A stretch of DNA of 35,546 nt from NCBI GenBank assembly GCA_029265875.1, contig JAJUGS010000007.1:1-35546 (forward strand), written 5' to 3'. This stretch comes from Prolixibacteraceae bacterium (GTDB lineage Bacteria > Bacteroidota > Bacteroidia > Bacteroidales > Prolixibacteraceae). The notes beneath the pieces were generated by a model. The model saw nothing but the letters and a program-made list of their open reading frames with translations, ran no database searches and was not told the origin of the DNA. Positions 16,405 to 24,218 of the stretch are shown one piece after another; the stretch's first letter is position 1, and each line of letters starts with the position of its first letter. A program made the translations under genes and the position numbers.

Positions 16405-16989
16405 ATGAAAACAAGAAACATTTTTTTTGTAATGGTGGCTATGTTGATTACATCAGCAGTATTTGCCACAGAAACGCCAAAGTTTAAAATTGCCCCAAAA
16501 GGCGATGGAAAACTCCTCGTACTGTATGAACCGGAAAATACACTTCCGATGGAAGTTACAATTACTGATGAATACGGAAATATTGCCTACCAGTGGGAAT
16601 CAAAAACGCCTGAACAAGGACTGAAAAAAGTGTTTAATCTTTCGGACCTGGAAAAAGGGAACTACAATTTCATGGTGAAATGTGGAAACAAAAGGTTGAC
16701 TACCTCACTAAATCTGAAAAAAGACAATATCAAGGTTGGGCCAACCGTGGTTATTTCTGAACCGTTTTTCAATTTCCGTAACAACATGCTTTACATTACT
16801 TACCTGAATGTTCCGAAACACAATGTTTATGTAAACATTTACAAAGACGGGAAACACTACACCGGCCTTTATCTTGGCAAAGAATTCGATTTGCAGAAAT
16901 GTATCGATTTTAATTCAGCAGCATCGGGAACTTATGACGTTGTGCTGACCGGAAGTTCAGATTCGCATTTATACACTTTAACCCGATAA
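16405..16989 (+). CDS. Secreted hypothetical beta-sandwich protein
   Basis: A 194-residue exported protein of unknown function. The signal peptide is residues ~1-21 (cleavage near VFA-TE). The remainder is beta-rich, with two repeat-like halves: PMEVTITDEYGNIAYQ at ~48-63 and HNVYVNIYKDGKHYTGLY further on. These resemble the C-terminal immunoglobulin-like or DUF3244-type domains often seen in secreted Bacteroidota proteins. No catalytic residues stand out. I start at ATG 16405 because the upstream in-frame extension lacks a signal peptide. It is monocistronic, with a strong terminator behind it. Confidence 0.75.
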   Translation: MKTRNIFFVMVAMLITSAVFATETPKFKIAPKGDGKLLVLYEPENTLPMEVTITDEYGNIAYQWESKTPEQGLKKVFNLSDLEKGNYNFMVKCGNKRLTTSLNLKKDNIKVGPTVVISEPFFNFRNNMLYITYLNVPKHNVYVNIYKDGKHYTGLYLGKEFDLQKCIDFNSAASGTYDVVLTGSSDSHLYTLTR

Positions 16990-17017
16990 AATTACCTCAG
17001 CGGTTTTGTAACCAATT

Positions 17018-17070
17018 ACCGGCTGGTTGTTTCGATTGATGGACCGAAACTTCCGGCCGGTTTTCTTTTT
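17018..17070 (+). terminator. Rho-independent terminator of the secreted hypothetical
   Basis: Long hairpin: ACCGGCTGG pairs with CCGGCCGGT, and inner GTTTCG pairs with CGAAAC, with one 2-nt mismatch. It is followed by TTTTCTTTTT. Confidence 0.75.
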
Positions 17071-17180
17071 ATAATGGTTGTCAGTAGTTGTGTTTACAGG
17101 TGGATTCAGAAAATGGGAATTGACATTTCGCTGCCCGATTCAGCATATCTGCTTTTTTCTGCATTTTTTACTCTATTAAA

Positions 17181-17210
17181 TTTGATGATGTTTGCAAACT
17201 GTTATTTTTA
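17181..17210 (+). promoter_or_regulatory. Promoter of the yjbR-peptidase-S4 operon
   Basis: TTTG (17181-17184), 18 nt, then TATTTTTA (17203-17210), one mismatch from TAnnTTTG. It lies 22 nt before the ATG at 17232. Confidence 0.5.
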
Positions 17211-17231
17211 CCCTCATTAAACTATGAATGT

Positions 17232-17585
17232 ATGAATATTGAAGAGCTCCGCGAATACTGCCTGTCGTTAAAAGGCGTTACCGAGGATTTTCCGTTTGAT
17301 GCAGAAACGCTTGTATTTAAAGTGGCCGGAAAAATGTTCTGTTTAACCAATCTCGAAGGTCCGTTTACTGTTAACCTGAAAAACGAGCCCGAAAAAAATA
17401 TGGAATTAAGAGAGGAATTCAGTGAAATAAAGCCCGGTTACCACATGAGCAAATTGCATTGGAACACCCTTGAAATGACCGGGCGGCTTTCGGATGATTT
17501 TGTAAAAACGCTGATTGACGAATCATACGATCTGGTGGTGATGAAGCTGAACCACAAAGAACAACAAAAACTGAAAAATTATTGA
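17232..17585 (+). CDS. MmcQ/YjbR family protein
   Basis: A 117-residue single-domain protein of the MmcQ/YjbR (CyaY-like fold) family. Typical elements are the N-terminal LREYCLSLKGVTEDFPF, then VFKVAGKMFCLTNLE, then PGYHMSKLHWNTLEM. The family is often annotated as DNA-binding, but its molecular role is poorly known. It is cytosolic and of the usual length. It leads an operon: the C1 peptidase ATG follows 6 nt after its stop. Confidence 0.9.
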   Translation: MNIEELREYCLSLKGVTEDFPFDAETLVFKVAGKMFCLTNLEGPFTVNLKNEPEKNMELREEFSEIKPGYHMSKLHWNTLEMTGRLSDDFVKTLIDESYDLVVMKLNHKEQQKLKNY

Positions 17586-17591
17586 TTAATA

Positions 17592-18668
17592 ATGAAAAAT
17601 GTAATTGCTATCGTTTCCCTTTTCCTTGCCATATCGGTATTTGGCCAGGAAGAGAAGGAAAACTTCACTATTGTAAAGGAAGTAAAACACTTGCCGGTTA
17701 TCAGCCAGGGAAGTACCGGCACCTGCTGGAGTTTTACCACCACCAGTTTCCTGGAATCAGAAATCATCAGGAAAGGCTATCCTGAAACCGATTTGTCGGA
17801 AATGTTTTTTGTGTATCATGGTTACCTCAACAAGGCAAAGCAGTACCTATATTACCAGGGAAACAATAATTTCGGACAGGGTGGCCAGGCACACGATGTG
17901 ATGGATGTGCTGCGTGTGGAAGGCATGGTGACAAACGAAGCCTTTGAAGGCGAAAAAATTGACGGGAAATACCAGCACCGGGAACTGGTTAAAGAACTGA
18001 ACGAAAAGATTGATACCCTGAATAAAACCAGAAAAGATTTCAGCGTTGACAATCTGGATTCTTTCGAGACGATTCTGAAAAAGCACATTGGCAAAATTCC
18101 CGGCAAAATAAAAACAAGGGATGGCAAGGTTACTCCGGTTGAATTTGTGAACCAGTTTCATCTCAATCCCGATGATTACGTGGAGATAACATCCTATATT
18201 CATCATCCGTTTTATAAACCTTTTGTACTCGAAGTGCCGGATAACTGGGCCCACGCGTTGTATTACAATGTACCGGTTGATGAGTTAATTGAAATAATCT
18301 ACAACGCAATCAATAACGGTTACACGGTTGCCTGGGATGGCGACACCAGTGAGAAAACTTTCACACATAAAAAGGGAAAGGCAACTGTTCCGGAAGACCA
18401 ACAGGGAAAAATAACCCAGGAACTCAGGCAGGAAACCTTTCTGAACCGCACGACTACCGACGACCACCTGATGCACATTGTTGGCACATCAAAAACCAGC
18501 GACGGAACGAATTGTTTTTATACCAAAAACTCGTGGGGTCAAACCAGCAACGAATACGGCGGTTACCTGCACATGACCGAAGATTATGTGAGGTTGAAAA
18601 CCATCGCGATTATGGTTCACAAAGAGGCAATTCCACAAAACATCAGAGAAAAACTGAAACTGCAATGA
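17592..18668 (+). CDS. Exported C1-family cysteine peptidase (bleomycin hydrolase/PepC-like)
   Basis: A 358-residue papain-fold peptidase with an N-terminal signal peptide (~1-18). The catalytic set is present: oxyanion Q39 and nucleophile C45 in ISQGSTGTCWSF, general base H295 in DHLMHIVG, and N313 in YTKNSWG. It resembles the PepC/bleomycin hydrolase branch, which in other organisms is a cytosolic aminopeptidase; here the leader indicates a periplasmic or surface enzyme. It is shorter than PepC (~450). The stop overlaps the next gene's start (ATGA). Confidence 0.9.
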   Translation: MKNVIAIVSLFLAISVFGQEEKENFTIVKEVKHLPVISQGSTGTCWSFTTTSFLESEIIRKGYPETDLSEMFFVYHGYLNKAKQYLYYQGNNNFGQGGQAHDVMDVLRVEGMVTNEAFEGEKIDGKYQHRELVKELNEKIDTLNKTRKDFSVDNLDSFETILKKHIGKIPGKIKTRDGKVTPVEFVNQFHLNPDDYVEITSYIHHPFYKPFVLEVPDNWAHALYYNVPVDELIEIIYNAINNGYTVAWDGDTSEKTFTHKKGKATVPEDQQGKITQELRQETFLNRTTTDDHLMHIVGTSKTSDGTNCFYTKNSWGQTSNEYGGYLHMTEDYVRLKTIAIMVHKEAIPQNIREKLKLQ

Positions 18669-18880
18669 AAAAATTTGTACTGAAATCGGAATACATTGAA
18701 TTGGTAAAACTTATTAAACTACTAGGTTTAGCCGAAACCGGCGGCCATGCAAAAAACAGGATTGAGGCGGGAGAGGTGAAACTGAACGGGTTAACCGAAT
18801 TCAGAAAACGCGCAAAACTGCGGAAGGGAGACCTTGTGGATGTGGCAGGTGTGCAAATAAAAATTGAAGAAGGCGCCTGA
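18665..18880 (+). CDS. Small S4-domain RNA-binding protein (YbcJ/YaaA-like)
   Basis: A 71-residue protein that is almost entirely one S4 domain. It contains YIELVKLIKLLGLAETGGHA, then RIEAGEVKLNG, then RKRAKLRKGDLV, the usual order for YbcJ/YaaA-type S4 proteins. It probably binds structured RNA, perhaps on the ribosome. Translation is coupled to the upstream peptidase by a 4-nt overlap, an unexpected pairing of an exported peptidase with a cytosolic RNA binder. The ATG at 18665 is chosen because the fold starts directly there. Confidence 0.9.
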   Translation: MKKFVLKSEYIELVKLIKLLGLAETGGHAKNRIEAGEVKLNGLTEFRKRAKLRKGDLVDVAGVQIKIEEGA

Positions 18881-18884
18881 TAGA

Positions 18885-18915
18885 AATAAAAAAACCGGGC
18901 TTTTCGCTCCGGTTT
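18885..18915 (-). terminator. Terminator of the ACP-like gene (possibly bidirectional)
   Basis: AAACCGG (18892-18898) and CCGGTTT (18909-18915) enclose a 10-nt loop. On the minus strand the stem is followed by TTTTTTTATTT. On the plus strand no T-run follows. Confidence 0.55.
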
Positions 18916-18938
18916 GTCGGGTTAATTCAGTTTTAAAA

Positions 18939-19175
18939 TTACGCTGTCTTTCCCAGGTACTGTATGGTTTTTTCCACGTTATCCAGTTTTACCAGTTCTT
19001 CATCTTTAATCGAAATATTGAATATTCCCTCCAGAAAATAAGCAAACACCGACCAGTCGGTGGCATCGAACCGTAAATCATTGTTGTAAGTGGAATCAGG
19101 CCTGATATTCCTTTTCGGAACACCCGTTTTTCTTAAAACCCGGTAAAGATTTCTCCTGATCTTCTTTTCTTCCAT
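18939..19175 (-). CDS. Acyl-carrier-protein-like small protein without the phosphopantetheine serine
   Basis: A 78-residue protein with the helix pattern of an acyl carrier protein. In the canonical segment GADSLDTVELVMALE the protein has RFDATDWSVFAYFLE, so the attachment serine is an alanine (about residue 38). The following FNISIKDEEL and NVEKTIQYL match the helix II-III and helix IV regions of ACP. It should therefore not carry a 4'-phosphopantetheine arm. It has a basic N-terminus (KKIRRNLYRVLRK). It is alone on its strand, convergent with the S4-gene operon. The fold call rests on motif reading and is moderate; a fully unrelated helical protein is possible. Confidence 0.65.
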   Translation of the reverse strand: MEEKKIRRNLYRVLRKTGVPKRNIRPDSTYNNDLRFDATDWSVFAYFLEGIFNISIKDEELVKLDNVEKTIQYLGKTA

Positions 19176-19370
19176 TGTTTTAATTTTTCAAAAAAGCCGA
19201 ACAAATAATTCGATGGGTCAAATATATGAATAATTAATTTCCTGTTTTTGTGGTTAACACTAATTAACGCAGTAAATATTTCGTATTGTTCAGTGTTACA
19301 GCATTATTACGTGTTAGGGGTTTTCTTTGATGGGCGATAAATTAATATTCAATTAAACAAATAATGGCAA

Positions 19371-19398
19371 TTGGATTTACATCAACTTTTTATCTTTA
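19371..19398 (+). promoter_or_regulatory. Promoter of the cyclophilin operon
   Basis: TTG (19371-19373), 17 nt, then TATCTTTA (19391-19398), one mismatch from TAnnTTTG. It leaves a ~65-nt leader before the first ATG. Confidence 0.45.
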
Positions 19399-19470
19399 CG
19401 CTGCTTTAATCAGTTAAAGCGCTGTTTATCATTAATTAATTGTAATTAAATAATACACTGGATCCGAAAA

Positions 19471-20292
19471 ATGAATACAATCCGATTTTTTGTTTTGCTG
19501 CTTTTTCTGGGTATTGTAGTTGGCTGTGGCGGCAACGGAAATAAGACCGATGAAAAATTGGTCGTCATCAAGACCGATTTCGGCGATATCAAAGTGAAAT
19601 TGTACAACGACACACCCAAACACCGCGACAATTTTCTGAAACTGGTTGACGAAGGCTTTTATACCGATTTGCTGTTTCACCGTGTTATCAAACAGTTTAT
19701 GATTCAGGGTGGTGACCCGACTTCCAAAAATGCCGCTCCGGGAGTACAACTGGGTGGCGGAAGTCCCGGATACACCATTCCGGCCGAAATTTTGCCCAAT
19801 CATCATCACAAAAAAGGGGCATTGGCGGCAGCCCGTTTGGGAGGGCCCAAAAACCCGATGAAAGAGTCGAGCGGATCACAGTTTTATATTGTTCAGGGCC
19901 TTGTTTTTCGTCCCGGTCAGCTTGATACGCTCGAAATGAATATTAATGCACAGCGGAAAGATCAGTTGCTGAGAGAAAGTTTCGATGCGAATAAGGCAAA
20001 ATTTAACGAACTGCAAAGCAAAAACGACAAAGCCGGGTTCGACCTGCTGGTGGCACAACTTCGTGAAAAGGCCGACAGTTTATATGCCACAAAAGCACCT
20101 TTCAAACTGACTCCCGAACAGCGAAACGATTACACAACAATTGGCGGTTATCCTTCGCTCGATGGTGAATACACTGTTTTTGGCGAAGTGGTGGAAGGTC
20201 TTGACGTGATTGATAAAATTGCAGCGGTTGAGACCGACCGCATGAACCGGCCGGTTAAAGATGTTAAAATGAAAATTGAACAGGTAAAATAG
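19471..20292 (+). CDS. Cyclophilin-type peptidyl-prolyl isomerase, lipoprotein
   Basis: A 273-residue exported PPIase that should speed proline isomerisation during folding in the cell envelope. Lipobox VVGC has C19. The cyclophilin core starts at ~30. The key residues R71, F76 and Q79 are in FHRVIKQFMIQGG, and the SQFYIV strand is at ~136-141. A charged, helical insertion (~147-216) splits the domain before YTVFGEV at ~234-240, making it ~70 residues longer than PpiA. It is first of three tandem cyclophilins; one nucleotide separates its stop from the next start. Confidence 0.93.
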   Translation: MNTIRFFVLLLFLGIVVGCGGNGNKTDEKLVVIKTDFGDIKVKLYNDTPKHRDNFLKLVDEGFYTDLLFHRVIKQFMIQGGDPTSKNAAPGVQLGGGSPGYTIPAEILPNHHHKKGALAAARLGGPKNPMKESSGSQFYIVQGLVFRPGQLDTLEMNINAQRKDQLLRESFDANKAKFNELQSKNDKAGFDLLVAQLREKADSLYATKAPFKLTPEQRNDYTTIGGYPSLDGEYTVFGEVVEGLDVIDKIAAVETDRMNRPVKDVKMKIEQVK

Positions 20293-20293
20293 C

Positions 20294-21106
20294 ATGGTCA
20301 GGAAAACTTTCTTTCTGTTTTGCTTTCAGATTTTGGTTTTTGCAGGTTATTCGCAAACAAAAACAGTTGAAATTGCCACTAATCTGGGAACCATGCAGTT
20401 CAGGCTGTACGACGACACACCCAAGCACCGCGATGCATTTATTCAACTGGCAAAAGAAGGTTATTTCAATGGAACACTTTTTTATCGTGTCTTGAAGGAT
20501 TTTCTGATTCAGGGAGGTTCTAAAAGTTCGAAAAATGCAGCGCCCGGTAAACGGATTGGTTATGGCGACCCGGATAAAACGGTTGACGATGAAATCCTGA
20601 AACACTATTTTCATAAAAAAGGAGCTCTGTGTGCGCCACGCCAGCCCGATGAAATTAACCCTTTCAAACAATCAGATATTTCTCAGTTTTATATTATTGA
20701 AGGGAAAGTATATACAAACGGCGAATTAGATACGCTGGAACTGGCGGTGAACCGGCCCATCCGGAATAAAATCACAACCGATGTGATGACGCCTGCAATC
20801 AGGGAAGAGCTGAAAAAACTCAAAGAAGAGAAGAAGGTAACCGAATTCAGGGAACTGGCACAGAAAGTAAAAGATAAAATTGAGGCTGAATTTAATCTCA
20901 ATCCCAATGTATTGATTTTTACCGAACAACAAAGAGCAGCCTATACAACCGTTGGCGGTTACCCCGATCTGGATGGGAAATACACCATTTTTGGCGAATG
21001 CATTTCAGGATTTGAGGTGATTGATAAAATTTCAGTTCTGAAAACCGATAAAAACGACAGGCCGCTGACTGACGTGAAAATAATTTCAGTTAAAGTTCTG
21101 AATTAA
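20294..21106 (+). CDS. Cyclophilin-type peptidyl-prolyl isomerase, secreted
   Basis: A 270-residue paralogue of the preceding gene. It has a cleavable signal peptide (~1-20, AGYS-QT) instead of a lipobox, so it is probably soluble in the periplasm. Catalytic-site residues R65, F70 and Q73 are kept in FYRVLKDFLIQGG, and SQFYII is at ~130-135. It carries the same kind of insertion (~140-218), here Lys/Glu-rich and likely coiled coil, before YTIFGEC. It is second in the operon, with 2 nt to the third gene. Confidence 0.92.
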   Translation: MVRKTFFLFCFQILVFAGYSQTKTVEIATNLGTMQFRLYDDTPKHRDAFIQLAKEGYFNGTLFYRVLKDFLIQGGSKSSKNAAPGKRIGYGDPDKTVDDEILKHYFHKKGALCAPRQPDEINPFKQSDISQFYIIEGKVYTNGELDTLELAVNRPIRNKITTDVMTPAIREELKKLKEEKKVTEFRELAQKVKDKIEAEFNLNPNVLIFTEQQRAAYTTVGGYPDLDGKYTIFGECISGFEVIDKISVLKTDKNDRPLTDVKIISVKVLN

Positions 21107-21108
21107 AA

Positions 21109-22428
21109 ATGAAAAGAATTCTTGTTTCAATATTGCTGATATTTTTCCTTTTTTCATGTGGGAAAAAAGAGGAAAAGAAAGCTGACCCTGTAGCCAAGGA
21201 GCCTGTGGCAAAGGATATTGTCGGGGCAGAATGGGAACTTATCAGAGGATCGGTTGTAAAATTCGATTCGTTTGATGGCGACAGAATTCTCGAATCGGGG
21301 CAGGGATTCTTTATCGATACGAATCTGATTGTCACCACCTATTCACTGGTAAAAAGTGCCACAAAAATTGTTTTCACCCCTTTAAACGAAGACAAAAAAT
21401 ACACGGCACAAAAATATGTGGCGGTTGACAGGATCAACGACCTGGTGATTTTGCAATGCGACAGCATTTCGCACACCCCGCTTGAATTGCACCTTGATTC
21501 GGTTCCGCAATCGGCCAAAAGCATGTATATCCTGGCTGAATCGGGTAAAACAGTTCAGCTTTTTACAGGCAAAGTGTTAAATCGCACCAAAGTAAAAGGT
21601 AACGACGTTTTCAGGATTACCAACCGGGTGCGGAAATCATTTTTTGGAATGCCCATTTTCCTCTCGAACCGGAAAGTTCTTGGAACGGCCTACTCAGCCG
21701 TTGAAAATTACGAAGAACAGAGTTTCGCCGTTCCTGCCGATTATATTGCTGCGCTTTACAAAACAAGAAGCAAAACACCTTCAAGCCTTGCTTCGCTGAG
21801 CAGGGTCGATGAGAAAACCGCTGCTGAAAACCGGAATATCAAAGGATTGGTGCTCGAAACATCGATGGGTGATATTAACATCCGGCTTTTTAACGAAACA
21901 CCCGAGTACCGCGACAATTTTATCAGGCTTACCAAAGAGAAGTATTTCGACGGGTTGCTGATTCACCGGGTGATTGCAGAATTTGGCATTCAAAGCGGGG
22001 CGCCCGATTCGAGAAATGCAAGAAAGGGAGATGTCATCGGTTTTAAAGGACCAGGCTACACGCTGCCTGCCCATTTTTTGCCAACGTTGTACCATAAACG
22101 AGGGATGATAGGTTCGCCGCGGAAACCCGACACCAAAAACGAAAGGCTCCGCTCCGACGGGTCGCAGTTTTATATCGTAACAGGCCGGAAATATCACGAC
22201 AAAGAACTGGATGAAATTGAAAAGCAAAACAATTACAAGTTTTCGGCTGAGCAGCGTGAATATTACAAAACCATTGGCGGAGCACCGCATCTCGATGGTT
22301 CGTACACCATTTTTGGGGAAGTGGTTTCGGGGATGGAAGTAGCGGATGAAATTGTAAAAGTGGAAACCGACAAAGAGTGGCGGCCAGTGAACGACATCCG
22401 GTTGAAGCGGGTGCGAATTCTGAAGTAA
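21109..22428 (+). CDS. Lipoprotein: degenerate trypsin-like domain fused to cyclophilin
   Basis: A 439-residue two-domain lipoprotein (lipobox FSC17). Residues ~38-215 read as a chymotrypsin/HtrA-type beta-barrel: GQGFFID, then IVTTYSLV where the catalytic His is replaced by S79, then NDLVILQ with D111 kept. In SFFGMPIF the expected G-x-S-G motif has F179 at the serine position. The barrel is thus very probably inactive and may bind clients. Residues ~245-439 are a cyclophilin with R287, F292 and Q295, and a shorter insertion than in the two upstream paralogues. It is last of the operon, and its stop directly abuts the stop of the convergent HAD gene with no visible terminator. Confidence 0.88.
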   Translation: MKRILVSILLIFFLFSCGKKEEKKADPVAKEPVAKDIVGAEWELIRGSVVKFDSFDGDRILESGQGFFIDTNLIVTTYSLVKSATKIVFTPLNEDKKYTAQKYVAVDRINDLVILQCDSISHTPLELHLDSVPQSAKSMYILAESGKTVQLFTGKVLNRTKVKGNDVFRITNRVRKSFFGMPIFLSNRKVLGTAYSAVENYEEQSFAVPADYIAALYKTRSKTPSSLASLSRVDEKTAAENRNIKGLVLETSMGDINIRLFNETPEYRDNFIRLTKEKYFDGLLIHRVIAEFGIQSGAPDSRNARKGDVIGFKGPGYTLPAHFLPTLYHKRGMIGSPRKPDTKNERLRSDGSQFYIVTGRKYHDKELDEIEKQNNYKFSAEQREYYKTIGGAPHLDGSYTIFGEVVSGMEVADEIVKVETDKEWRPVNDIRLKRVRILK

Positions 22429-23055
22429 TCAGCCAAAAATTTCTGCCATTTCCATTCCTTCCCTCAGCCAAAAAGTTTTTAAACCAGCATTTTGCGCCCC
22501 CTCAATGTTTTTTTCAAGATCATCCACAAATAGCGTTTCTTCGGGTTTTACACCCGAAAGTTCAATCACTTTCAGATACGAGTTTACATCGGGTTTTCCA
22601 ACCCCGATTTCGTGAGAATAAAAATCTTTGACAAAAAGCGAAGGAAACTCAAACCCAAAACCGGCCCTGAATTTTTGATGCAGCCTGTCAATATGAACCT
22701 GGTTGGTATTGCTGAAAAGATAAACGTTGTAATTTTTCGTTAGCTTCTTCAGAACTTCAACCCGTGAAGCAGGAATGTCTTTGATCATGGCGTACCAGGC
22801 ATCTTCAATCTGAAGATCGGTAATTCCGGGATTTTGGAGGATTTTCCTGACTCTGTTACAAAACTCAGCCGGGGTGATTTTACCGGTTTCCAGTTCATAA
22901 AAAACCGGGTCTTTGTAAACCAGCGCTTGGTCGAGCACATTCCCGTTAAAACCGAGGTTCCGGAATGCTTCGATGGTTGCATTAAAATCGAGATTCAGGA
23001 GTACTTTCCCCAAATCGAAAATGATGTTTTTTATATTTGTCAAATCAGGTTTCAT
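22429..23055 (-). CDS. HAD-superfamily hydrolase (YihX-like, subfamily IA)
   Basis: A 208-residue cytosolic HAD protein. Motif I is FDLGKVL, with Gly at the second Asp position as in YihX-type glucose-1-phosphate phosphatases. Motif II is FSNTNQ, the motif III lysine is in GVGKPD, and motif IV is FVDDLEKN. It probably acts on a phosphorylated sugar or related metabolite. The start is uncertain between ATG 23055 and ATG 23076. It is divergent from mtnA, with a gap of only 46 bp (24 bp with the longer start), which may mean shared control. A role in methionine salvage is possible but unproven. Confidence 0.87.
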   Translation of the reverse strand: MKPDLTNIKNIIFDLGKVLLNLDFNATIEAFRNLGFNGNVLDQALVYKDPVFYELETGKITPAEFCNRVRKILQNPGITDLQIEDAWYAMIKDIPASRVEVLKKLTKNYNVYLFSNTNQVHIDRLHQKFRAGFGFEFPSLFVKDFYSHEIGVGKPDVNSYLKVIELSGVKPEETLFVDDLEKNIEGAQNAGLKTFWLREGMEMAEIFG

Positions 23056-23101
23056 ACTTTGTTTCTGAGCCTGCAAATTTAAATTTAATAATCAGCCGGC
23101 C

Positions 23102-24208
23102 TTGAGGATAAAAGGAAAACAATACCAGACCATCTGGATAAAAGCGGGAGACAACCGGGTTGTTCAGGTAATCGACCAGCGAAAACTCCCATTCAGATTT
23201 GAAATATTTGAAATTACTACTACCAGCGGCGCTTGTTTTGCTATCAAAGAAATGGTGGTGCGTGGGGCGCCACTTATCGGAGTTACAGCGGCTTTTGGAA
23301 TGTACCTGTCGCTTTTTGAGTTTGCAGGAGAAACTGATTTTCCAGATTTTATTAATCAGAAAGCTGCTGAGTTGAAAGCGACCCGCCCGACTGCCATAAA
23401 CCTGGCTTTTGCTGTGGAGCAGATTAAAAACTTCATACTGGAAAATCAACGCCGGAAAGATTTGGCGGAATTTGTTCTGGCAAAAGTGGAAGAACTGAAA
23501 CAACTCGAAATCAGTTATTCCGAAAAAATCGGGGAATACGGGTTGAAAATTATTGAAGACATTTACGAAAGAAAAAACCAGACGGTCAATATCCTCACAC
23601 ACTGTAATGCCGGCTGGCTGGCCTGCATCGATTGGGGAACCGCAACCGCACCTATTTACAAGGCTTTCAGAAAAGAAATCCCGGTGCATGTTTGGGTTGA
23701 CGAAACAAGGCCGCGCAACCAGGGCGCACGTTTAACCGCTTTTGAACTGGGAGAAGAAGGAGTGCCACACACAATAATTCCGGATAACACAGGTGGCCAT
23801 CTGATGCAACACCGAATGGTTGATTTGGTAATTGTGGGCAGCGACCGCACCACAGCAAACGGCGATGTGGCCAATAAAATAGGAACTTACTTGAAAGCAC
23901 TGGCAGCTTTCGATAATAACATTCCATTTTATGTTGCTTTACCATCCTCCACTTTCGATTTTACCATGAACGACGGATTAACAGAAATTCCGATTGAACA
24001 ACGCGATTCGGCAGAGGTGTCAGAAATGGAAGGAATGGCTAACGGGAAAATCCGCACTGTAAAAATCATTCCTGAAAAAAGTATGGCAGCCAATTATGGT
24101 TTTGATGTAACACCGGCAAGATTGGTAACCGGTTTAGTTACTGAAAGGGGAATTTGTAAGGCCTCCCGTGAAGATATTTTAAGACTCTTTCCTGAAAATC
24201 AAAAATAA
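23102..24208 (+). CDS. mtnA: S-methyl-5-thioribose-1-phosphate isomerase, TTG start
   Basis: A 368-residue enzyme of the eIF2B-alpha-like family that converts methylthioribose-1-phosphate to methylthioribulose-1-phosphate in methionine salvage. Hallmarks are VRGAP at ~53-57, catalytic C168 in THCNAGW, ETRPRNQGARLTA from ~201, and D248 in VGSDRTTANGDVANK. Initiation is at TTG: homologues begin like MRIKGKQYQTIW, and reading upstream in frame reaches TGA at 23066 without another start. mtnP follows after 10 nt in the same operon. It might also isomerise 5-deoxyribose-1-phosphate. Confidence 0.93.
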   Translation: MRIKGKQYQTIWIKAGDNRVVQVIDQRKLPFRFEIFEITTTSGACFAIKEMVVRGAPLIGVTAAFGMYLSLFEFAGETDFPDFINQKAAELKATRPTAINLAFAVEQIKNFILENQRRKDLAEFVLAKVEELKQLEISYSEKIGEYGLKIIEDIYERKNQTVNILTHCNAGWLACIDWGTATAPIYKAFRKEIPVHVWVDETRPRNQGARLTAFELGEEGVPHTIIPDNTGGHLMQHRMVDLVIVGSDRTTANGDVANKIGTYLKALAAFDNNIPFYVALPSSTFDFTMNDGLTEIPIEQRDSAEVSEMEGMANGKIRTVKIIPEKSMAANYGFDVTPARLVTGLVTERGICKASREDILRLFPENQK

Positions 24209-24218
24209 ACTGATAAAG

